A program made the position numbers and the translations under genes. From JACQXM01 sp964569425 (lineage in GTDB: Bacteria; Planctomycetota; Phycisphaerae; UBA1845): a DNA stretch of 23,499 nucleotides. The notes under the pieces are model-generated. The model made no database searches. It saw nothing but the letters and a program-made list of their open reading frames with translations, and was not told where the DNA came from. The stretch lies in assembly GCA_964569425.1 (NCBI GenBank), contig CAZMVD010000059.1:1-23499 (forward strand). Reading direction: 5' to 3'. Numbering within the stretch: position 1 is the first letter of the stretch; each line of letters begins with the position of its first letter. Positions 16,106 through 23,499 of this stretch are shown piece after piece.

Positions 16106-16122
16106 AGCAATTTGCGTGCCAG
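16106..16122 (-). promoter_or_regulatory. consensus sigma54 (RpoN) promoter of putA
   Basis: The minus strand reads C-TGGCACG-CAAA-TTGCT (16122 to 16106), an exact fit to the sigma54 -24/-12 consensus TGGCACG-N4-TTGCW. Transcription would start near 16095, giving a leader of about 54 nt before the putA ATG at 16041. Sigma54 promoters need an activator ATPase; none is encoded in the window. A small inverted repeat, CGAAT-N5-ATTCG, sits about 40 bases upstream near 16160, but this is closer than activator sites usually are. Confidence 0.72.
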
Positions 16123-16169
16123 TCTCGCACCGCCGCCCCCAACCTCCCGCCCTCGGTGTTCCGAATTCG

Positions 16170-17042
16170 CTATTCGCGTGCCTGGCTTACCCCCGCACTC
16201 CCCCGCGACCGGCGCCGGAACTCCCCGAACAACTGCCGCGTCACCGGACCCACCCGCCCGTCGGCCACCGCGACGCCGTCGATGGACGATATGCCCAGCA
16301 CCTCCACCGTGGTACTGGACATGAACACTTCGTCAGCCGAGCGCAGGTCTGCCACACGCAACACCGTCTCGCTCGCATCCATGCCGATGCCCGCGGCACA
16401 CTCGATGACAAACCCCTGCGTCACCCCGTGGAGAATCGCCTCGGTCCGCGGCGGCAGCCACAGCCGCCCGTCCCGAACCACGAACAGGTTGGCGGACGTG
16501 CACTCACGCACCTCCCCCTCCCGAGTCACAAAAATGGCCTCATCGAACCCCTCACGCAGCGCGTCGTTCTTGGCCAGTACGTTGGGCAACAGCGTAATCG
16601 CTTTGATATAGCAATTGGCCCACCGCTGATCGACCATCGTGCGCGCCCGCAGGCCGCGCTCTCGCACCTCCGCCGCCACCGTCGGCAGCGGGCGAAAAGT
16701 CATGACCACCGTGGGCCGAATGCCCCGTGGAATGACGTGCGCCCGCGGCGCAACCCCGCGGGTCAACTGGACGTACACCAGCGCGTCGCGCAGGCCGCTG
16801 CGCGACAATCCCTCGCGCATGATCGCCTCCAGGTTAGCCGCTGCGAAGTCGAACTCCAGCCCGATCCCCGCAGCGCTCCGCTGCATGCGCGCCAGGTGCG
16901 CCTCCGGAAGAAACAGCCGGCCATCATAGGCGACGATCGCTTCATAAATACCGTCGCCGAATTGAAAGCCGCGGTCTTCCACCGAAACTTTCGCTTCGTC
17001 GATAGGCCCGAAGGTGCCGTTGACGTATGCCAGCGCCGTCAT
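16170..17042 (-). CDS. dat: D-amino acid aminotransferase (class IV PLP aminotransferase)
   Basis: This 290-residue protein is a fold-type IV PLP aminotransferase. N-terminal AYVNGTFGPIDEAKVSVEDR and FQFGDGIYEAI are standard for the class. VYVQLTRGVAPRAHVIP and the catalytic lysine region YIKAITLLPNVLAK (Lys147) resemble D-alanine aminotransferase, where the lysine is 145. Glu180 in VRECTSANLFVV matches the residue near the cofactor ring nitrogen. The likely reaction is D-alanine + 2-oxoglutarate to pyruvate + D-glutamate, used for cell-wall precursors or D-amino acid breakdown. A branched-chain aminotransferase or aminodeoxychorismate lyase is less likely but cannot be excluded. The start lies 28 bp after the rhomboid stop; putA follows 128 bp later behind its own promoter. 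Confidence 0.85.
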   Translation of the reverse strand: MTALAYVNGTFGPIDEAKVSVEDRGFQFGDGIYEAIVAYDGRLFLPEAHLARMQRSAAGIGLEFDFAAANLEAIMREGLSRSGLRDALVYVQLTRGVAPRAHVIPRGIRPTVVMTFRPLPTVAAEVRERGLRARTMVDQRWANCYIKAITLLPNVLAKNDALREGFDEAIFVTREGEVRECTSANLFVVRDGRLWLPPRTEAILHGVTQGFVIECAAGIGMDASETVLRVADLRSADEVFMSSTTVEVLGISSIDGVAVADGRVGPVTRQLFGEFRRRSRGSAGVSQARE

Positions 17043-17048
17043 GATCGA

Positions 17049-17081
17049 CTCACGCCTTCCACCTCACCCCTCACGCCTTCC
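17049..17081 (+). repeat. 12-bp direct repeat and ATTCG-type microrepeats around the rhomboid stop
   Basis: CTCACGCCTTCC occurs at 17049-17060 and, but for its second copy overlapping the rhomboid stop, identically at 17070-17081. Immediately beyond (about 17086-17116) lies a run of imperfect CATTCGACATT / GATTCGCCATTCGCC units that encode the last residues of the rhomboid protein (EMANGESRMSND). This looks like spacer-type repeat DNA that has extended into the 3' end of the gene. Confidence 0.6.
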
Positions 17082-18321
17082 GATCATCATTCGACATTCT
17101 TGATTCGCCATTCGCCATTTCGGCCTTCCGCCCCAGTGCCGTTCGCACCTGGTCGAGCCATTGGGCGCATTGGGATCGTCGCGTGTCGTCTTGAAGTTGG
17201 GCGCCCAACTCGGCCAGCAAAGTCTCCGCCCGCTCGTAGCGCTGTAAATCGCGCGCATAGACGATCCCCAGCAGCAGCCGCACGTTGTCCGCTTCCCGCG
17301 CCCGCGGGTACTGCTCCAGAAAACGCTCCAGCGCCGCCGCCGCCGCCGGAAACCGCGCGCTGCGATAAAACTCCTGCGCCACGTCGAGCTGCTGCATTTC
17401 CGACAGGCACTGCCGCGGATCCAGTTCGATCAGTCGTTCATATTCCTCCGTGGCCCGGGCAAAGTCCCGCCGTTCCAGCGCTTCGCCCACGCGGCTTCGG
17501 CGCTCGGCCAGTTGGTCCAGCCGCGCGTCGTCGCGCTGTCGCTGGTCCGCGTCTGCCGGCGCCGACCGTCCCACGGTGCCGAAGGACGCTCCCCCCTGGG
17601 GTGCCGCACCGCCCGCCACGGAAGCAATCTCACGCCGCAGCTTCCACCGCCGCCAGAGTGCCAGCATGTCGAACTGATCCCGCGGCAGCGCGCGCACCAG
17701 CAGCAGCAGCATGGCCGAGAAAAAGCCGAACAAATACCCCGCAAGGTGCGCCGCGTGCGCCACGTTGCCCGCTCCCCCGACCGACGGCGCCACCAGGTTG
17801 TCCCAGACGATGATCTTCACACCGATCAGCAGCATCGCCGGCACTTCGAAAAAGTAGATGAAGAACAACCACACGAACACCGTCACGTGGCTCCGCGGAA
17901 ACAACGCCAGGTAGGCCGTGGTCACCGCCGCAATCGCCCCCGAAGCCCCCAGCAGCGAAAACGGCACCGGCCGCGCCACCGCATAGCCCCACGCGGCGAA
18001 CACGCCCCCCGCCAGATAGAACAAAAGGTAAGGCACGTCGCCCATCTTCGCGTTCACGCTGTTGCCGAATACCCACAGAAACAGCAGGTTCCCCAGAAGG
18101 TGCGTGATGTCCGCATGCAGAAACTGGTAGGTGAGAAACTGGTACAGCGCCGGATCCGCCGATCGAAAAACGAGATGATGATCGCGCCATGCGGCCCCCT
18201 CACGACCCAGCAGGCGATCGTCCAGAATCAGAAACAGGGCGATGTTCACCCCGATCAGAATGTAGTTCATCAGCGGCGTGCGGCGGCTGGCCGACTCAGT
18301 GCGAATGGGAAGTATCAACAT
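17071..18321 (-). CDS. rhomboid family intramembrane serine protease with C-terminal TPR-like region
   Basis: Rhomboids cleave transmembrane substrates inside the membrane. Residues 1-215 form the six-helix core: FLHADITHLLGN (His69, His74, Asn78), the catalytic serine in LLGASGAI (Ser127) and the catalytic histidine in AHAAHLAGYLFG (His192), so the enzyme looks active. The opening MLILPIRTESASRRTP supports the ATG at 18321. After the last helix, residues of about 215-400 form a soluble helical region with TPR-like pairs (AEYERLIELDP-type text as ATEEYERLIELDP, and RFPAAAAALERFLEQYP), probably for protein binding on the cytoplasmic side. The last 15 residues are encoded by repeat-like DNA. 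The gene lies 49 bp after the DUF1844 gene and 28 bp before the aminotransferase gene, so an operon is likely. The substrate is unknown. Confidence 0.9.
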   Translation of the reverse strand: MLILPIRTESASRRTPLMNYILIGVNIALFLILDDRLLGREGAAWRDHHLVFRSADPALYQFLTYQFLHADITHLLGNLLFLWVFGNSVNAKMGDVPYLLFYLAGGVFAAWGYAVARPVPFSLLGASGAIAAVTTAYLALFPRSHVTVFVWLFFIYFFEVPAMLLIGVKIIVWDNLVAPSVGGAGNVAHAAHLAGYLFGFFSAMLLLLVRALPRDQFDMLALWRRWKLRREIASVAGGAAPQGGASFGTVGRSAPADADQRQRDDARLDQLAERRSRVGEALERRDFARATEEYERLIELDPRQCLSEMQQLDVAQEFYRSARFPAAAAALERFLEQYPRAREADNVRLLLGIVYARDLQRYERAETLLAELGAQLQDDTRRSQCAQWLDQVRTALGRKAEMANGESRMSNDDRKA

Positions 18322-18370
18322 GCTGGTGACTGGCCTGTCCGCTGCGCCGCACGCACGATGGTCCCCTGCG

Positions 18371-18781
18371 CTATGCCCCCCGGCGCGGAGTGCCGCCCGT
18401 TCCGGTCATCGCGCTGACGATCTGCACGTACTGCATCCGCAATTCGTAGAGCACCGCGTCCAGCACGCGCTTCTCCTCGTCCGTCAGGTTGCCCTTCGTC
18501 TTCTGCTCCAGCACGTCCAGCATGTCGATATGGTGCTTGGCCGCCACGTGATTCGGCGGTATCCGTTCACCCCCCGGACCCTGATAGCCGCCCAGAGAAA
18601 TCGCCGCCTGCATCGCCAGCAGATTGATCAGTTCGACAAAGCTCGGAGCCCCCGGCACGCCGCCGGCCGCGCCGCCGCCGGGGCTTTTCTTCTCCTCCTG
18701 GGCCAGCCGCTCCTTCTCCTTCTGAGCCTCCGCCTTCCAGTCCGAATCGATGTGCAGCCCGCCCGATTGTTCCTCGCTCAT
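18371..18781 (-). CDS. DUF1844 family protein
   Basis: This protein of about 136 residues has a charged, low-complexity N-terminus (KAEAQKEKERLAQEEKK) and a Gly/Pro linker. A C-terminal DUF1844 domain follows: SFVELINLLAMQAAISLG, then AKHHIDMLDVLEQKTKGNLT and LYELRMQYVQIV. The family is widespread in Planctomycetota, Acidobacteriota and related groups and has no established function. Three in-frame starts are clustered (GTG 18787, ATG 18784, ATG 18781). AGGGAGG at 18793-18787 best fits the ATG at 18781. It lies between the BshC-like and rhomboid genes on the same strand. Confidence 0.88.
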   Translation of the reverse strand: MSEEQSGGLHIDSDWKAEAQKEKERLAQEEKKSPGGGAAGGVPGAPSFVELINLLAMQAAISLGGYQGPGGERIPPNHVAAKHHIDMLDVLEQKTKGNLTDEEKRVLDAVLYELRMQYVQIVSAMTGTGGTPRRGA

Positions 18782-18861
18782 CATCACCTCCCTGCCCCCG
18801 GCCTTATTCCGCTCTCACCATTCAGAATGCACCATTCCACATCCCAAGCCCGCACCGCCCA

Positions 18862-20429
<1,568 letters not shown>

Positions 20430-20439
<10 letters not shown>

Positions 20440-21176
20440 GGCAGGCAGCCGGCATTGGGCTCCGGCGAAAGGGTCGCTCCGTCCGCAAGCTCCGCCTGAA
20501 AGACGTCCAGATAGTGCGCCAGCCGAACCGTGGGGTCATCCAACAAACCGCCGAAGTGCCGTGTGGGATCGTGGTAAATCAGTCGCACCGGCAATTCCGA
20601 TATCCGCAGCCCCGCCCGCGCCGCCTGTACCCAGAACTGCATCGGCATGGCATAACCCGGAACGGTGATGTTCAGGTGACGAAGCGCCGAAACCCGGTAG
20701 GCCTTAAACCCGCAGAACGCGTCGGTAATCCCCAGCTTGAGCTGCTCATTGAGCAGCAGCGTGATAAACGCGTTGATCGCCCGCCGGTCCTCGGGCACGG
20801 TGACTTCCACCGAGTGCCCGCGCGGATAACGCGTGCCGCTGATGATGTCCGCGTCGTCGCGCGCCGCCGCCTTCAGAAAGCAGGGAATGCAGGCCGGCTC
20901 GTGCTGTTCATCGCAGTCCATGGTGATCAGCCACGAATAGCCCCTGCGCTGGGCAAACGCAAAGGCGTCGGCCAGGCTCTTGCCGTACCCGCGGTTCTCC
21001 GCATGGGTCAATACGTGAATGCCGTCAAACGTGCGCAGCAGCTCGCCGGTCCGATCGGTCGAACCGTCGTTGATGACCAGAATATCACGGCTGTAGCGCC
21101 GTGCCTGCTCCAGGACGTTGGGCAGGTAGCGCTCTTCGTTGAACACCGGAATGGCGAGCAGATGTTCAAATACCAT
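20430..21176 (-). CDS. family 2 glycosyltransferase (dolichol-phosphate mannosyltransferase-like)
   Basis: This 248-residue protein has the GT-A fold motifs of GT2 enzymes: IPVFNEERYLPNVL at the N-terminus, VINDGSTDRT, NRGYGKSLADAF and the metal-binding Asp87-Cys-Asp89 (ITMDCDEQHEP). LGITDAFCGFKAYR matches the polyprenol-phosphate sugar transferase subgroup. There are no transmembrane helices, so it probably works at the inner face of the membrane, adding a sugar to a lipid carrier. The C-terminus ends in CLPCH, which looks like a haem c motif but is in a cytosolic protein. It is the first gene after a good promoter (21236-21264) and overlaps the next gene by 10 bp. Confidence 0.9.
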
Positions 21177-21235
21177 GGCGGGCTCCTCTCCGAGCGTCTT
21201 CCCCCGCCGAATGCCCCTGCGGAGGGCTCGCCATC

Positions 21236-21264
21236 ATGGTAGGCGCGCCTGTGAGAATTGCCAA
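21236..21264 (-). promoter_or_regulatory. sigma70-type promoter of the glycosyltransferase gene
   Basis: On the minus strand TTGGCA (21264-21259) and TACCAT (21241-21236) are 17 bases apart, close to consensus. Transcription would start near 21229, about 53 nt before the ATG at 21176, and may drive the run of genes down to the aminotransferase. Confidence 0.6.
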
Positions 21265-21405
21265 CCCGCCGCGCCCGCCCGCACCATCCCCGGCCCGCGA
21301 AAAGGCTTCCCGGCGGTGCCGAGCCTTGCTACGGGAACGAAATCAACTCAACAAAACCTGCCCCGGGTTGCCGGTCCCGGCAGCGCACGACCGGGTCCGC
21401 GTCCG

Positions 21406-21696
21406 TCAAGTCAATCTTCCACAGTCCGTTGAACTATGTGTGGCACCGGTTTTCCAACCGGTGAATCCCCCTCCGAATCGCCAGCCACGTACGGCGCATG
21501 ACGAGCCACGTAGGGCGCGCTCCGCCCGCCTCCCCGGCTGTGAGTCCAGCAGCGTGGCCTCGCCGTTCACGAAGGAGTGCAGGTGGATGCGCATGCACTT
21601 GCCGGAATCCTGGAACAGCTTGAAGCGGTAGCCGTTGTTGGCGTCGGTGTAACAATCAAAATTGCAAACGGATATGGCTCCCAAAAACTGGCTCAC
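21406..21696 (-). CDS. uncertain small ORF or gene remnant downstream of the membrane gene
   Basis: A GTG at 21696, 10 bp after the preceding stop, opens a 96-residue frame. Its first 45 codons look truly coding: from CYTDANNGYRFKLFQDSG through HLHSFVNGEATLLDS nearly every codon ends in G or C. The remaining half runs through repeat-like DNA with a palindrome and reads as arginine/glycine-rich nonsense, so the original 3' end has probably been lost. No family is recognised. It may be a third gene of the RHS module or the remnant of an earlier one. Confidence 0.35.
   Translation of the reverse strand: MSQFLGAISVCNFDCYTDANNGYRFKLFQDSGKCMRIHLHSFVNGEATLLDSQPGRRAERALRGSSCAVRGWRFGGGFTGWKTGATHSSTDCGRLT
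21444..21463. repeat. REP-like palindrome
   Basis: CACCGGTT (21444-21451) and AACCGGTG (21456-21463) form a perfect 8-bp stem with a TTCC loop. Just beside it (about 21482-21520) GCCACGTA appears twice, each followed by GGCGC. The combination looks like an interspersed extragenic palindrome. Confidence 0.55.
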
Positions 21697-21706
21697 TCCC
21701 CTTTCC

Positions 21707-22651
21707 TTACTTTCCCCAATACAATAGCTCGACCACCTGATCATATACGTCCTTCGTACTGATACAATCCAGCAGTTCGATTAGTCTGCCGCCGCGAATT
21801 GGCATGCCATCGCGCCGCAAGATGCGAAGGGCGCTTCTTGCCACGACGCTGTCCGAATCACAAAGCAATGGCAGAACCAGGTCCGAGTCTCCGCGCCGGC
21901 GGCGCTTTTCAATCGCTCCGATGGCAGCGCGCCGAACCGTTGTATTCGTACTTCCCAAAGCACTTACAATCCATTGCCCACCTTGGCGCTCCAGTTTGGC
22001 CACCGCTCGGTCCCGCAAGAGCATCTCGCTATGCCCCAGGAGTCGCACAAGCTCCTGCTGAGTGTCTGGCAATCGATATTTGATCACGATGCCAGTCGCA
22101 ACGGTGATTGCGACAAGAAATAGGATTCCAAACCAGCTAAGATACTCTCTATATTCGGGCTGGACATGACGCCCTAAGTCCACTGCTATATTCTCCGCTC
22201 TAGATAGCACGCACCCACACTCCGGGCAGCGACCGCTGATGTTGCCTCTCAGGCAATACCCGCATTTCAAACACGAATCACGGGCCGTCTCCACATGGTA
22301 GTTGGGACACAGGCACATGCACAGAACGCAGGATGTCAAGAAAAAACATGGAGGAACCACCCAAGCGAAAGGCGGAACCATAAGGCGCGCGGAAAGGAAA
22401 GCGATAAACAATGTCGCCACGCCGATCGGTAGTTCAGTGGCGACACGCGGTTTCCGACGCAGACAAAAAACAACTATAGGCGCAGCCATGACTCCGATGA
22501 TCGCCCCAACCCGAATCGCAATATCCGTTGCAAACGGAATAGTGTAGTAGGCCGCTACTAGTGCCGAGAGAATCGAGATCCCAGTTGCAAAGAGGACTCT
22601 CGAGATAATGTGCGATTTCGGAATAATCAAACTGCACATTTGCAATAACAT
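21707..22651 (-). CDS. membrane protein with zinc ribbon and HEAT-like repeats, candidate immunity gene
   Basis: This protein of up to 314 residues has four hydrophobic helices in residues 16-115, then a zinc ribbon (Cys127, Cys130, Cys142, Cys145 in CLKCGYCLRG and RCPECG), a fifth helix (171-190), and helical HEAT-like repeats from about 198 to the end (LLRDRAVAKLERQGG, VRRAAIGAIEKRR, VVARSALRILRRDG). The ribbon motif is common in planctomycete membrane proteins. The reading frame starts inside the RHS gene, overlapping it by 25 bp (ATG 22651) or 13 bp (ATG 22639), so translation is coupled. The DNA is clearly less GC-rich than the rest of the window. Its place behind an RHS tip suggests an immunity protein; this is inference from position only. 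Confidence 0.7.
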   Translation of the reverse strand: MLLQMCSLIIPKSHIISRVLFATGISILSALVAAYYTIPFATDIAIRVGAIIGVMAAPIVVFCLRRKPRVATELPIGVATLFIAFLSARLMVPPFAWVVPPCFFLTSCVLCMCLCPNYHVETARDSCLKCGYCLRGNISGRCPECGCVLSRAENIAVDLGRHVQPEYREYLSWFGILFLVAITVATGIVIKYRLPDTQQELVRLLGHSEMLLRDRAVAKLERQGGQWIVSALGSTNTTVRRAAIGAIEKRRRRGDSDLVLPLLCDSDSVVARSALRILRRDGMPIRGGRLIELLDCISTKDVYDQVVELLYWGK

Positions 22652-23499
22652 ATTTTCAACTTCGTATTAGGACGGCTCGATGATCCAGCAATCTCGTCGC
22701 CCGCACGATAGCAGAACTGGTGTGCGGCATTTGGTTCTATACCAAAACAGTGTAGACACCAAAGGCAGCCACGCACGATATTTGACCAAGGATCGTTCCC
22801 CATGCACTTACAAAAGCATCGGGCGTTAGCACCTGCATAAGTAGCATTTGCGTCATAGTCATCGCACGCGGCGCTCCCAGGCCCTAATGACGGTGGAACA
22901 CCGGCACACGTACCACCGCCAGCTGCCGCACAACTCAACCCACTGGGGTCAAGAGTCGTAATTGGAGACGACAGTGCATACCCGTATCTATTCAGCCCAT
23001 CTTGGTATTGAGCCATAGAACTGGTTCGGGGAGCGCAAGTTTGAAGTAGACCATGCTCAGTAGGATAAATTCCCAGTCGATCAGGCTGAACGTATCGCCG
23101 GCCCATCGCCATATATTGTCGGTTCCGGTTTTGGTAGCTCCCCACCTCCCCATCCCACGCCAACCCCTGATGCCCGAAGGGCTGGTGCACGCCGGTGGCC
23201 GTGCGCCCCGGATGACGCCCCAAACCCTGCGGCAGGCTGTCGAACAACGTCGCGTCGGCGCTGTCATAGTCGCCGTCGAAGTCCAGGTCGAGGATGCGGC
23301 AGGCGCCGCTGACCGTCCCCGTGCACGTGGTGCCGGGGGTGCCCTTGTCGGTCGCGTCCACGGTGCCGTCGCCGTCCCTATCCCCGTACCCCGTCACCTG
23401 GTGCACGGTCAGCTCGCCGTAGGGCGTGTAGGTGGACCGCTCCACCACGCTGCCGCCCAGGTCGGTGAGCGCGATCACGTTCCAATTCGCGTCCTGGTG
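22627..23499 (-). CDS. RHS-repeat protein, C-terminal part with cysteine-rich variable tip (partial)
   Basis: The frame is open to the window edge, so the N-terminus is missing; 290 residues are visible. It contains the RHS core end: HQDANWNVIALTD, ERSTYTPYGE, NRQYMAMGRRYVQPDRLGIY and DGLNRYGYALSSPITTLDPSG. Between them sits a dockerin-like calcium-binding insert with two EF-hand-type loops, DRDGDGTVDATD and DLDFDGDYDSAD. After DPSGL comes a tip of about 100 residues with 13 cysteines (CFCKCMG, RGCLWCLHCFG, ICYCKCAV), probably disulphide- or metal-stabilised and variable between strains. RHS proteins export such tips as toxins or adhesins. GC content falls sharply from about position 23100 downward, suggesting a swapped tip cassette. 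The next gene overlaps its stop. Confidence 0.85.
   Translation of the reverse strand, partial: HQDANWNVIALTDLGGSVVERSTYTPYGELTVHQVTGYGDRDGDGTVDATDKGTPGTTCTGTVSGACRILDLDFDGDYDSADATLFDSLPQGLGRHPGRTATGVHQPFGHQGLAWDGEVGSYQNRNRQYMAMGRRYVQPDRLGIYPTEHGLLQTCAPRTSSMAQYQDGLNRYGYALSSPITTLDPSGLSCAAAGGGTCAGVPPSLGPGSAACDDYDANATYAGANARCFCKCMGNDPWSNIVRGCLWCLHCFGIEPNAAHQFCYRAGDEIAGSSSRPNTKLKICYCKCAV

Noticed and set aside
16042..16110. putA starting at the TTG at 16110
   Set aside because: This TTG is part of the -12 element of the sigma54 promoter; the ATG at 16041 fits the protein family.

Overview
The window is high-GC bacterial DNA that fits a planctomycete-like organism, possibly of the Phycisphaerae kind. 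This is inference, not proof. It rests on the futalosine menaquinone genes, a CxxCGYxLRG zinc-ribbon membrane protein, a dockerin-like calcium-binding insert in an RHS protein, and a ValRS with unusual insertions. UGA is a normal stop in several genes here (mqnA, the HD gene, the M16 peptidase, the rhomboid gene), so the genetic code is standard.

Layout. Positions 1-8638 read on the plus strand: the tail of an unknown gene with a strong terminator, purF behind its own sigma70-type promoter, mqnA-mqnC overlapping by four bases, an HD-domain protein, a two-domain exported M16 peptidase, and a MerB-like organomercurial lyase. From 8660 to the end everything reads on the minus strand. In transcription order these are: an RHS C-terminal module with a coupled membrane protein and a small uncertain ORF (23499-21406); a family 2 glycosyltransferase overlapping a BshC-like protein, then a DUF1844 protein, a rhomboid-TPR protein and a D-amino-acid aminotransferase (21176-16170); putA behind a consensus sigma54 promoter, followed by a 28-residue membrane peptide (16122-12913); valS with its own promoter; and a small membrane protein.

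The main discovery is the MerB-like gene at 7946-8638. Its reading frame is interrupted by one in-frame UGA (8414-8416) and then continues in the same frame, with family-like sequence, for 73 more codons. The UGA sits exactly where MerB has its second catalytic cysteine (Cys159), while Cys96, Asp99 and Cys117 are kept at identical residue numbers. A 7-bp hairpin with a GGGC loop begins 12 nt after the UGA, as expected for a bacterial SECIS. The best reading is a selenoprotein organomercurial lyase with selenocysteine at residue 157. A plain UGA annotation would cut it to 156 residues without its catalytic site.

Other points of interest are the sigma54 control of proline catabolism, the 28-residue membrane ORF behind putA, the RHS toxin-like tip with a candidate immunity gene in lower-GC DNA, and an out-of-phase 8-bp tandem repeat inside valS.
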